The notes: generated by a model from the sequence alone, not told the origin. Shown: positions 44,316 to 52,595, numbered from the stretch's first letter. The stretch is DNA of 64,000 bases from Alteraurantiacibacter hainanensis (GCF_036321025.1 NZ_JAZAPB010000002.1:992001-1056000); one strand, 5' to 3'. Translations and numbers: made by a program.

Positions 44316-45016
44316 AAAGACTTGTCTTGCTCGCACCGCTTCTGGCGTTGCTGCCGCAGCCAGCCTTCGCGCAGAGCGCGCTCGACCGCGAGATCGCGGA
44401 ACTGACCGAGCGTGTCGAACGGCTGGAAGGGGGCCGCGCGGTGAAGAAGCTGCAGCGGGCCTTCGGCTTCTATGTCGACCGCGGCCTGTGGGGCGAGGCG
44501 GCGGACCTGTTTGCCGACAATGGCACGATCGAGATCGGTCTCGACGGGGTCTATGTCGGGCCGGACCGGATCGAGGAGTATCTCCGGCGCCTGCATGGCG
44601 GCCAGGAAGGACTTGTCTACGGCCAGCTGAACGAGTGGATCACCCTGCAACCGGCCATTTCGGTGGCTCAGGACGCCGAGAGCGCGACGGCCCGCTGGCG
44701 CGATCAGGGCATGCTCGGCCAGCACAAGGAACACGCCGAGTGGCGCGACGGGGTGTACGAGAACACCTACGTCAAGGAAGACGGCGTGTGGAAAATCCAG
44801 TCGCTGCACCTCTTCGTCAATTTCGTCGCCCCGTTCGAGGAAGGGTGGGCGCGGCTCGAACCCGGCGAGGGGCTGGCACCTAGCCAGACTTCGATAGATT
44901 TCCCGCCCGATCGCGGGTCCACCGTGGACTACCAGCCGTTCCCGGCCGTGCAGATCCCCGCCTTCCAGGCACCCAACCCGGTCACCGGCCGTGCAGTCGA
45001 AGGAGACATGCAATGA
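44312..45016 (+). CDS. Exported SnoaL/NTF2-like protein, NPVTG subfamily (copy 4)
   Basis: 234 aa; ATGA overlap with the preceding gene. Signal peptide ends QPAFAQ. Conserved N-terminal helix (ELTERVERLEGGRAVKKLQR, AFGFYVDRGLWGEAADLFAD), the strand motif VYENTYVKEDGVWKIQSL and a C-terminal extension ending in NPVTG. This extension (PFPAVQIPAF...NPVTG) is shared by the next three genes and absent from the other island SnoaL copies, so they form a distinct subfamily. Confidence 0.8.
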   Translation: MKRLVLLAPLLALLPQPAFAQSALDREIAELTERVERLEGGRAVKKLQRAFGFYVDRGLWGEAADLFADNGTIEIGLDGVYVGPDRIEEYLRRLHGGQEGLVYGQLNEWITLQPAISVAQDAESATARWRDQGMLGQHKEHAEWRDGVYENTYVKEDGVWKIQSLHLFVNFVAPFEEGWARLEPGEGLAPSQTSIDFPPDRGSTVDYQPFPAVQIPAFQAPNPVTGRAVEGDMQ

Positions 45017-45783
45017 GCATGCCCACGATCACGCGGCACGGCCTCGTCGTCGCCGCCATGCTGTGCCCCTTCGCCATGTCTCTTCCTGCCGCGGCGCAGT
45101 CGCTCGAAGAGCGCGTTGCCGAATACCGCGAGCGGGTCGAACGGCTGGAGGACCAGGCGGAGATCGAGAACCTCACGGCCACCTTCGGCTACTATTTCGA
45201 CAAGGGACTGTGGGACGAGGCCGCCTCGCTGTTCGCCGACGAGGGCGAGTTCGAATACGAGCAGACCGGTGTCTACGTCGGGCCGGATCGGATCGAGCGG
45301 GCGATGCACATGCTCGGCCCGCAGGGGCTGGCCCCGGGTTATCTCAACAATCACATGATGTTGCAGAACATCATCTACGTTGCGGAGGACGGGCGCACGG
45401 CCACGGGCCGCTGGCAGGGACCGATCATGCTGGCGGAGCCCAACGCCAACGGACAATGGGCCGTCGGCATCTACGAGAACGACTACGTCAAGGAAGACGG
45501 GGTCTGGAAGTTCGACAAGCTGCACTTCTACCTGACCGCAAAGACCGACTACGACCGGCCCTGGCCGCAAGGCTCCGTCCCGATGCGCGGCGTCAACGCC
45601 CTCTATCCGCCAGACGAACAGCCGACCGAGGTCTATCGCGCCTTTCCCGGCGCCTACATCCCGCCGTTCAGCTTCGACCACCCGGTTACGGGAGAGCCGC
45701 TGACCGATCTGCCGATGGCGGGCGATGACGTGACGGGGCGCGAGGAAATTCCCTTCACCGGCCATGTCGAGGGGGGCGAATGA
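45013..45783 (+). CDS. Exported SnoaL/NTF2-like protein, NPVTG subfamily (copy 5)
   Basis: 256 aa; starts in an ATGA overlap. Signal peptide ends LPAAAQ. YRERVERLEDQAEIENLTAT, FGYYFDKGLWDEAASLFADE, VGIYENDYVKEDGVWKFDKL and AFPGAYIPPFSFDHPVTG show the subfamily pattern; here the extension reads HPVTG. Intermediate between copy 4 and copies 6/7. Confidence 0.8.
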   Translation: MSMPTITRHGLVVAAMLCPFAMSLPAAAQSLEERVAEYRERVERLEDQAEIENLTATFGYYFDKGLWDEAASLFADEGEFEYEQTGVYVGPDRIERAMHMLGPQGLAPGYLNNHMMLQNIIYVAEDGRTATGRWQGPIMLAEPNANGQWAVGIYENDYVKEDGVWKFDKLHFYLTAKTDYDRPWPQGSVPMRGVNALYPPDEQPTEVYRAFPGAYIPPFSFDHPVTGEPLTDLPMAGDDVTGREEIPFTGHVEGGE

Positions 45784-46568
45784 TGCGCGCCGCGCTTCTC
45801 GCCGTATCCGCCCTGGCGCTTGCTGCCGGTGCCGCACCGGCCATGGCCCAGTCCGCCGAAGAAAGGCTCGACGCGCTCGATCAGCGCATCACGCGGCTGG
45901 AAGACCTCAACGAGATCGAACGGGTTCAGCGCGCCTACGGCTATTTCGTGGACAAGAGCCAGTGGACGCCGCTTGCCGACCTGTTCACGGAGGATGCCAC
46001 GCTGGAAATAGGCGGGAAGGGCATCTTCATCGGGCGCGACCGCGTGCTGGAATACATGCAGACCGCCTTCGGTCCGGACGGCGCGCGGGAAGGGCTGCTG
46101 GCCAATCACATGCAGTTCCAGCCCATTCCCGACATATCCGAGGACGGGCAGACCGGCTGGATGCGCGCCCGCGCCTACGTGATGAGCGTCGGCTGGGGCC
46201 TGCCTCTCTACGAGAACGAATACGAGAAGGGCGAGGACGGCAAATGGCGGATCAGTCGCCTGACCGGACCTTTCACCATGTATACGAACTGGGACGGCTG
46301 GGGCGAATATGCGCTCAACAATACCTGGCCGGACAAGTTCGATCCGCCGCCGGACCTGCCGCCCTCGGTCGTCTATCTGACCTACCCCGGCTACTACATC
46401 ATCCCCTACCACTACCCCAATCCGGTGACGGGCGAGGCCTTCCTGCCCGATACCGGCGAAGTCGGGGCCTATCACCGCCCGCCTGGAACCGCCGCGCAGG
46501 AGGAATCCATGCGCGTGGGCCGGACGGTGAACGGAACCCAGCCAATCGCCGAGCCGCCGAGGGACTGA
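45780..46568 (+). CDS. Exported SnoaL/NTF2-like protein, NPVTG subfamily (copy 6)
   Basis: 262 aa, starts in an ATGA overlap. Signal peptide ends APAMAQ. RLDALDQRITRLEDLNEIER, YGYFVDKSQWTPLADLF and YENEYEKGEDGKWRISRL precede a long C-terminal segment with TMYTNWDGWGEYALNNTWPD, VVYLTYPGYYIIPYHYPNPV. About three-quarters of residues match the neighbouring gene at 46572 by eye, so they are recent tandem duplicates. Confidence 0.82.
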   Translation: MMRAALLAVSALALAAGAAPAMAQSAEERLDALDQRITRLEDLNEIERVQRAYGYFVDKSQWTPLADLFTEDATLEIGGKGIFIGRDRVLEYMQTAFGPDGAREGLLANHMQFQPIPDISEDGQTGWMRARAYVMSVGWGLPLYENEYEKGEDGKWRISRLTGPFTMYTNWDGWGEYALNNTWPDKFDPPPDLPPSVVYLTYPGYYIIPYHYPNPVTGEAFLPDTGEVGAYHRPPGTAAQEESMRVGRTVNGTQPIAEPPRD

Positions 46569-46571
46569 GCC

Positions 46572-47366
46572 GTGCGCCCCACCACTCGCCTTCTCAACAC
46601 CGGGCTGGGTGCCGCCGCCCTTGCTGTCTCGACCGCAGCCGCTGCCCAGACGGCGAGCGAGCGGCTCGACCGGCTGGAAGAGCGCATCGAGCGGCTGGAG
46701 GGCATGAACGATATCGAGCGGCTTCAGAATGCCTACGGCTACTTCGTCGACAAGGCGCAGTGGACCCCGCTGTCCGAACTGTTTGCCGAGGACGCGACGC
46801 TGGAGATCGGCGGGAAGGGCATCTACGTCGGTCAGGACCGCGTGCTCGATTACATGCAGCTGTCCTTCCGGCAGGACGGTATCGTGCCGGGCGTGCTCAT
46901 CAACCACATGCAGTTCCAGCCCATCGTCGACATCTCGGAGGATGGCACGCGCGGATGGATACGCAGCCGCGCCTACGTGATGGCGAATGAAAGCTGGGGC
47001 CTGCCGCTCTACGAGAACGAATTCGTCAAGGAAGACGGCGTGTGGAAGATCGCGCGCCTGACGGGGCCTTTCACGATGTACACGAACTGGGATGGGTGGG
47101 GCGAATTCGCGCTCAACAACACCTGGCCCGACAAGTTCGGTCCGCCGCCGGACCTGCCGCCTTCGGTCGTCTACCTGACCTATCCCGCATACTACATCAT
47201 CCCCTATCACTATCCCAACCCCGTGACGGGCGCCGTTTTTCGGCCGGACCAGGGCGAGGTCGGAGCCTATTTCCGCCCGCCCGGCACGCCCGAGCAGGAG
47301 GCCGCGCTGCAGACCGGCCGCACCGTTCACGGGGATCAGCCGATTGCCCAGCCCCCGGAGGACTGA
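46572..47366 (+). CDS. Exported SnoaL/NTF2-like protein, NPVTG subfamily (copy 7)
   Basis: 264 aa from GTG 46572, with GAGGGA in the end of the preceding gene. Signal peptide ends STAAAAQ. LEERIERLEGMNDIERLQNA, YGYFVDKAQWTPLSELF, YENEFVKEDGVWKIARL and YPAYYIIPYHYPNPVTG. Near-duplicate of copy 6. Whether the pair differ in substrate or stereochemistry cannot be told. Directly upstream of the second PQQ dehydrogenase. Confidence 0.82.
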   Translation: MRPTTRLLNTGLGAAALAVSTAAAAQTASERLDRLEERIERLEGMNDIERLQNAYGYFVDKAQWTPLSELFAEDATLEIGGKGIYVGQDRVLDYMQLSFRQDGIVPGVLINHMQFQPIVDISEDGTRGWIRSRAYVMANESWGLPLYENEFVKEDGVWKIARLTGPFTMYTNWDGWGEFALNNTWPDKFGPPPDLPPSVVYLTYPAYYIIPYHYPNPVTGAVFRPDQGEVGAYFRPPGTPEQEAALQTGRTVHGDQPIAQPPED

Positions 47367-47370
47367 CCGC

Positions 47371-49530
47371 TTGCTCCCGAAAACCAACATGAAATCACCC
47401 ACCCGGCTGGTGGCGGCGCTGCTTGGCCTGCTCGCCCTTGCTGCCTGCGCAACCGCAGTGGTTGAAAGCGACGGCGACTGGCTTTCCAGCCACAGCGATG
47501 ACGCCGATGTCTGGCTGAGCGACGGACGCACCTATGCCGCGCAGCGCTACAGCCCGCTGACGCAGGTCAACGCCGGCAATGTCGATCAACTCGGCATCGC
47601 CTGGTACGACGATTACGACACCTATCGCGGCATCGAGGCGACGCCGCTCTACGCGGACGGCGTCCTCTACAACATCCTCGCCTGGAACATCACCATCGCA
47701 TACGACGCGCGGACCGGCGAAAGGCTGTGGACCTTCGATCCCGAGGTGCCGCGCGAAATGGGCCGATACGCTTGCTGCGAACCGGTTTCGCGCGGGCTGG
47801 CCCTGTGGGAGGACAAGGTCATCATCGCCACCCTGGACGGGCGAGTGATGGCGCTTGACCGCGCCACCGGCGATACGATCTGGTCCACGCAGACGTTCGA
47901 GCACGAGATGCCCTACACGATCACCGGGGCGCCCCGCGTGTTCGACGGCAAGGTGGTGGTCAGCCAGTCGGGCGGCGATCTTGGCGTACGCGGGTTCGCC
48001 ATCGCGCTGGACGTGGATACCGGTGCGGAGCTGTGGAAGTTCTACCTCACGCCGAACCCCACGGGCGAACCGGACGGCGCGGCCTCCGATCCCGTCATGC
48101 CGATGATCCGCGAGACGTGGTCGGACGAGGGGATGTGGACCGATCTTGGCGGCGGCGCGAATGCCTGGGACTCGATTGCCTACGATCCCGAGCTCGACCT
48201 GGTCTACGTAGGCACCGGAAACGGCTCTCCGCTCGCCTGGCAGCATCGCAGCAACGGCGAGGGCGACAACCTGTTCATCTGCTCCATCGTAGCCCTCAAC
48301 GGGTCGGACGGCAGCTATGCCTGGCACTACCAGATGGTGCCGGAGGAGGACTGGGACTACACCTGCACCAGTTCCATCGTCAGCGCCGATCTCGAGATCG
48401 ATGGCGAGATGCGCCAGGTCATCATGCAGGCGCCCAAGAACGGGTTCTTCTACGTGCTCGACCGCGCCACGGGCGAGGTGATCAGCGCCGAAACCTACGT
48501 GAAGGTCAACTGGGCGAGCGGCATCGATCCGGCGACGGGCCGACCCATCATCAATCCCGAAGCGCACTACGGAACCGATCCGGTGCTGGTCTATCCGGGG
48601 CCGGGCGGGGCGCATAACTGGTTTCCGATGGGCTACAGCCCGCGCACCGGGCTGGCCTACTTCCCCGCCTACCAGTCGGGGATGGTCTACGCGCTCGATC
48701 CCGATTTCGAACCCACGCCGTTCCGCTCGAACGCAGGTTGGGGCGGATACACGGGCGAGGCTATGGAGAAGCGCCAGCAACTGATGGAGCAGGCCAATGC
48801 CGACGAGAAGGCCTGGCTGGTGGCCTACGACCCGGTGCGCCAGCGGATCGCCTGGCGCAACGAACTGCCGCGCCACGGCAATGGCGGGGTGATGATCACG
48901 GCCTCGGATCTCGTCTTCGAGGGGACCACGCACCAGACCTTCGCCGCCTTCGACGCGCGCACCGGGCGGGAACTGTGGTCCTTCCCGATACAGAGCTCGC
49001 CTGTCGCGGGGCCGATCACCTACGAACTGGACGGCGAGCAGTACATCGCCGTGAATGCGGGTTGGGGCGGCGGTGCCGCCGGCATCGAGCGTTCGATGGG
49101 GATCGACAGGGCGCGTGCGCCCGCGCGGCTCGTCGTCTTCAAGCTGGGCGGCGATGTCGAACTGCCGCCCCTCGCGGCGCAGGAACCCATCCCGTCACCG
49201 CCGCGCCTCACCGCGACGGAGGTCGAGGTCGGTCGGGGTGCCCAACTCTACGCCCAGACCTGCGCCACCTGTCATGGCCGGAACGCGGTGGGCGGTGTCG
49301 CCGACCTTCGGCACATGGATGCAGAGACCCATGCGCAGTTCAAGGACATCGTGCTTGGCGGGATATTCCTCGAGAAAGGCATGGCGAGCTTCGCCGACAT
49401 CCTGACCGAACAGGAAGTCGAGGACATCCACGCCTACCTGATCGCGCGCGCTAACGAGGACTGGGGCGAGGATGGCGTGGGCGGCGGTGGCTCCGACGCC
49501 TCGCCCCCACCATCCGGTGGTCCGCACTAG
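47371..49530 (+). CDS. PQQ-dependent quinohaemoprotein alcohol dehydrogenase, lipoprotein (copy 2)
   Basis: 719 aa from TTG 47371, eight bases after GGAGGA; ATG 47389 lacks a Shine-Dalgarno but is an alternative. Lipobox LAAC. Propeller features match copy 1: vicinal cysteines YACCEPVSRG, GTGNGSP and catalytic EDWDYTCTSS (Thr at the lanthanide-diagnostic position, hence Ca2+ predicted). C-terminal cytochrome c with CATCH at about 631-635 and Met in GMASF. Last gene of the SMP-30/SnoaL operon. A Gly/Pro/Ser-rich tail of ~15 residues follows the haem domain. Confidence 0.92.
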   Translation: MLPKTNMKSPTRLVAALLGLLALAACATAVVESDGDWLSSHSDDADVWLSDGRTYAAQRYSPLTQVNAGNVDQLGIAWYDDYDTYRGIEATPLYADGVLYNILAWNITIAYDARTGERLWTFDPEVPREMGRYACCEPVSRGLALWEDKVIIATLDGRVMALDRATGDTIWSTQTFEHEMPYTITGAPRVFDGKVVVSQSGGDLGVRGFAIALDVDTGAELWKFYLTPNPTGEPDGAASDPVMPMIRETWSDEGMWTDLGGGANAWDSIAYDPELDLVYVGTGNGSPLAWQHRSNGEGDNLFICSIVALNGSDGSYAWHYQMVPEEDWDYTCTSSIVSADLEIDGEMRQVIMQAPKNGFFYVLDRATGEVISAETYVKVNWASGIDPATGRPIINPEAHYGTDPVLVYPGPGGAHNWFPMGYSPRTGLAYFPAYQSGMVYALDPDFEPTPFRSNAGWGGYTGEAMEKRQQLMEQANADEKAWLVAYDPVRQRIAWRNELPRHGNGGVMITASDLVFEGTTHQTFAAFDARTGRELWSFPIQSSPVAGPITYELDGEQYIAVNAGWGGGAAGIERSMGIDRARAPARLVVFKLGGDVELPPLAAQEPIPSPPRLTATEVEVGRGAQLYAQTCATCHGRNAVGGVADLRHMDAETHAQFKDIVLGGIFLEKGMASFADILTEQEVEDIHAYLIARANEDWGEDGVGGGGSDASPPPSGGPH

Positions 49531-49565
49531 GTCGGCGGCAACAGAGCCGAAAAAGGGAGACGGGG

Positions 49566-50060
49566 ATGAGAGGGTCGGGAATTCTTGCAGCGGTGCTGGC
49601 CGCATCCATGTCCGTGCCATCCATGGCGCAGGATCACGCCGTACCGCACGAGTTGCAGGAACTGCGCGACCGGGCCGCGATAGAAGAGCTGCTTCGCGAT
49701 TACGGCAGAACGATCGACGAGCGCGACTTCGACGCCTTCGGTAACCTCTTTACCGAGGACGGCGAGTATGGCGGCGGTCCCTCCATGTCGGTCGGACCGG
49801 ATGCGATTGCCGAAGGAATGCGGTCGACGTTCGAGACCAATCTTCTGGGGTTCGCCGAGCCCAATTTCCACGTGTTTTTCAACACCGACATCGATCTCGA
49901 TGGCGATGTGGCAAGCGCCACCAGCATGTCATTCTACGTGGTGCCGGGCGATGACGGGCTGCCGGAAATCGCCCTGATGGCGCGCTATGTCGACGATCTG
50001 GTCCGCACCGACGAAGGATGGAAATTCAGGCGCCGCCGTGTCGAGGGCCTGATGCCGTAG
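49566..50060 (+). CDS. Exported SnoaL/NTF2-like protein (island copy 8)
   Basis: 164 aa. Signal peptide ends VPSMAQ. LQELRDRAAIEELLRDYGRT, IDERDFDAFGNLFTEDGEYG and ATSMSFYVVPGDDGLPEIAL; no NPVTG extension, thus closer to the copies at 31233, 31781 and 37500. It begins 35 bp after the PQQ gene with AAAGGGAGA upstream and could be co-transcribed. Rightmost gene of the island. Confidence 0.78.
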   Translation: MRGSGILAAVLAASMSVPSMAQDHAVPHELQELRDRAAIEELLRDYGRTIDERDFDAFGNLFTEDGEYGGGPSMSVGPDAIAEGMRSTFETNLLGFAEPNFHVFFNTDIDLDGDVASATSMSFYVVPGDDGLPEIALMARYVDDLVRTDEGWKFRRRRVEGLMP

Positions 50061-50107
50061 AGCTTCGGACCGACCAACAGGCCGGGCTTCGTTTCAGATC
50101 GGCAGAA

Positions 50108-50182
50108 TGGCTGGGGTGGCAGGGATCGAACCTGCGAATGTCGGTACCAAAAACCGATGCCTTACCACTTGGCTACACCCCA
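50108..50182 (-). tRNA. tRNA-Gln (anticodon TTG)
   Basis: 75 nt including an encoded 3' CCA. On the minus strand: TGGGGTG acceptor 5' arm, D-arm AGCCAAGTGGTAAGGC, anticodon stem TCGGT/ACCGA enclosing the loop TTTTGGT (anticodon TTG), T-arm with GGTTCGATCC, closing CACCCCA. All stems pair. The 3' end faces the catabolic island. Confidence 0.95.
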
Positions 50183-50292
50183 GCAGGAGGGCGCTCATAT
50201 AGCGGTGCCGCAGCGCGGCGCAAGCCAAAGAGCCTGATGTCTGCGAGGCCGCCTCCGCGGCCTCGCCCCTGTCCCGCGCGCCGCCGATTATC

Positions 50293-51159
50293 CTATACGT
50301 CCGCCCGCTTTCGGATCGGCTCGAACAGGCTGCGATCCTCCACCGCATCGAAATCGGCGGCGGAGTGGCGTTCGGGCATGGCCTTGGTGTTTACCAGCCG
50401 CCCGCGGATGGCGGCGGGGCGGGCGTCGATCTGCTTAACCCATCGGCCCACGTTCTCGTACTCGTGCAGCGACAGGAACCTGTCCGATCCGCTGTAGGCG
50501 CCGTGATACAGGTTCCCCAGCCATGGATAGACGGCGATATCGGCGATGGTCAGTTCGCCGCCGCCCAGGAATTCCGTTTCGCCCAGCCGGTTGTTCGCCA
50601 CGTCGAAGATGCGCTTGGTTTCCATCGCGTAGCGGTTGATGGGGTACTCGTACTTTTCCGGCGCGTATTCGTAAAAGTGGCCGAACCCGCCGCCGATGAA
50701 GGGGGCCGTGCCCATCTGCCAGTTGAGCCAGCTGAGCACTTCCGCGCGCGCCGGATTGGCCTTGGGCAGCAGGTAGTCGAACTTTTCCGCCAGGTGCTGC
50801 AGGATCGCGCCGCTTTCGAAAACGCGGAAGGGCTCCTTCCCCGACTTGTCGAGCAAGGCGGGAATCTTGGAATTGGGGTTGAGATCGACGAAACCCGACC
50901 AGAACTGCTCGCCTTCGAAGATCTTGATCATCCACGCATCGTATTCCGCGTCAGAGTAGCCTGCCTCGAGCAGCTCCTCGAACATGATCGTCACCTTCAC
51001 CCCGTTGGGCGTGCCCAGCGAATAGAGCTGGAAGGGGTGATCGCCCACCGGCAGGTCCTTCTGCTCGCGCGCGCCCGCGGTGGGGCGATTGATGCCCGAG
51101 AACTGGCCGCCGCTCTCGGTCGGCTTCCAGACTTCGGGGGGCGTGTAGATCTCGGACAT
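50293..51159 (-). CDS. yghU: Glutathione S-transferase family protein (YghU-like disulfide reductase)
   Basis: 288 aa from ATG 51159. Nu-class GST: N-terminal extension YTPPEVWKPTESGGQFSGIN, thioredoxin-like domain (PFQLYSLGTPNGVKVTIMFE, FVDLNPNSKIPALLD, FESGAILQHLAEKF) and all-helical C-terminal domain (LTIADIAVYPWLGNL). The family binds two glutathiones and reduces disulfide bonds. The 63-bp open extension upstream is not needed. Confidence 0.92.
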   Translation of the reverse strand: MSEIYTPPEVWKPTESGGQFSGINRPTAGAREQKDLPVGDHPFQLYSLGTPNGVKVTIMFEELLEAGYSDAEYDAWMIKIFEGEQFWSGFVDLNPNSKIPALLDKSGKEPFRVFESGAILQHLAEKFDYLLPKANPARAEVLSWLNWQMGTAPFIGGGFGHFYEYAPEKYEYPINRYAMETKRIFDVANNRLGETEFLGGGELTIADIAVYPWLGNLYHGAYSGSDRFLSLHEYENVGRWVKQIDARPAAIRGRLVNTKAMPERHSAADFDAVEDRSLFEPIRKRADV

Positions 51160-51243
51160 GAAACAGGCTCCTGCGGTTGGATCGTGGCTGCCGTAGATGG
51201 TTGGCCGGGCTTCGGGGCACAAGCAAGGCTTGCTGCGGCCTGC

Positions 51244-51705
51244 CTAAAGCTGGGCTTTCGCCAGTTCGGCGTTGTAGTATTCCCGCTGTCCGGTCACCTC
51301 CTCGCCTAGCCAATCGGGGCGGGCAAAGTCCTGCGACGCTTCGTCCAGCTCGATCTCCGCCACGATCAACCCTTCGTTCGCGCCTTCGAACACGTCGATC
51401 TCCCATTCCAGCCCGCCGCCCGCGGGTACGACATGGCGCCGCTTCAGCACCGCGCCGCGTTCGGCCAGCAGGTACAGCCGCTTCGCTTCCTCCAGCGGCA
51501 CGTCGTATTCGTACTCGTCGCGGTCCTGCTCTGCCTCGGCGGACTTGATGGTCAGCCGTGCGCGATCCCCGTCGACGATGCGTATGCGGATCTCGTTGCC
51601 GTTGCCGCTGGCGATATAGGCTTGCGCGATGTGGTGCGATGAGACGGCGGCTTTTCTCCAGCCATCGCCGGTCACCAGGAACTTACGCTCGATCTCGCGC
51701 CCCAT
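51244..51705 (-). CDS. CYTH-domain phosphatase (TTM family)
   Basis: 153 aa. The N-terminal EIERKFLV carries the ExExK-like signature of the triphosphate-tunnel family (inorganic triphosphatase, ThTPase-like). NEIRIRIVDGDRARLTIKSA, WEIDVFEGANEGLIVAEIEL and the Asp/Glu pattern complete the tunnel. Its ATG overlaps the TGA of the CHAD gene (TGATG), so the two are coupled. In many bacteria CYTH and CHAD are fused in one chain; here they are separate. Confidence 0.88.
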   Translation of the reverse strand: MGREIERKFLVTGDGWRKAAVSSHHIAQAYIASGNGNEIRIRIVDGDRARLTIKSAEAEQDRDEYEYDVPLEEAKRLYLLAERGAVLKRRHVVPAGGGLEWEIDVFEGANEGLIVAEIELDEASQDFARPDWLGEEVTGQREYYNAELAKAQL

Positions 51706-52595
51706 CAGTCCAGCCCGTGGCGCGTGGCCCAGGGAGCCCAGAGACGCTCGAACTGGTCCAGCAAGTCCTCCGGCTTTTCCGCCAGCAACTTCTCGGCCAT
51801 CGGCTCTGCCTGCTGCGACAGCACGGTCGCGCGCTTGCGGGCGAGGGCATCCATCACCCTGGTATCCTGTGCCTCGTCGTCCGGCAGGCGGCCGAGGAAA
51901 ACGCTCAGGTCGTGGTGATCGCCGAGCACGTCGGAAAGGGTTTTCGCCAGTCCGGCGCGGGCCTTGAAATGCTTCGGCCACACGGGGCGCAACATCCGGG
52001 CGTGCATCCAGTGATACTTCACCCGCTTGCGCATTTCGTGATGCTCTTCGGCACTGCCGCCGTCCATCGCCTTCCTGCTCGCCTTGCGCGCCCGCTTGTA
52101 GGTCTTGGCCATGCCGCCGCGAAAGGCATCGAAGCCGCTTTCCTCCAGCGTCCAGTCGCGCGACTGCTCCAGCCCCTCGTTCAATCGCTTGCGGCACTCC
52201 TCCAGCCGGTCCTGCACGCTGCCGTCGTTCAGCAGGTCGGTGCGTTCGCGGGTGAAGCGCGCGCGGATGCCGGCTAGCGCCTGGCGGTCCACCTCGTCGC
52301 CGTATGCATCCATCAGCGCATCGTAGGTATCCTGCATCACCTTCGCATCGCGATAGGCATCCACGACCCGCGCGGTGTCGCGGAAATGGGCGTTTGCCTG
52401 CTTGTACCCGTCGAAGGCCGGCCGCACGAAGCGCACCAGGCCGCGGACCTTCTTGCACCGCTTGCGCACTTCGTGGACCGCCTCCTCGTAGGGGTCGATG
52501 TCGATGGAATGCAGCGCCTTGCCGATCTGTTCGTCGGTCACCCGGCGGATCGCGGCGGCGACCGAGCCGTCGTCGGGCCTGATGCAGAAGGCCAT
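51705..52595 (-). CDS. CHAD-domain protein
   Basis: 296 aa from ATG 52595 (AAGGGA upstream). All-helical CHAD domain with the conserved basic histidine helices that bind polyphosphate: YEEAVHEVRKRCKKVRGLVR, HEMRKRVKYHWMHARML and LSDVLGDHHDLSVF. Adjacent CYTH partner suggests a role in polyphosphate or triphosphate handling. A very long open frame continues upstream, antisense to the MFS gene, but is not coding. Confidence 0.88.
   Translation of the reverse strand: MAFCIRPDDGSVAAAIRRVTDEQIGKALHSIDIDPYEEAVHEVRKRCKKVRGLVRFVRPAFDGYKQANAHFRDTARVVDAYRDAKVMQDTYDALMDAYGDEVDRQALAGIRARFTRERTDLLNDGSVQDRLEECRKRLNEGLEQSRDWTLEESGFDAFRGGMAKTYKRARKASRKAMDGGSAEEHHEMRKRVKYHWMHARMLRPVWPKHFKARAGLAKTLSDVLGDHHDLSVFLGRLPDDEAQDTRVMDALARKRATVLSQQAEPMAEKLLAEKPEDLLDQFERLWAPWATRHGLD

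Noticed and set aside
31200..50100. Prophage or transposon origin of the island
   Set aside because: No integrase, transposase, phage structural gene or terminal inverted repeat was recognised.
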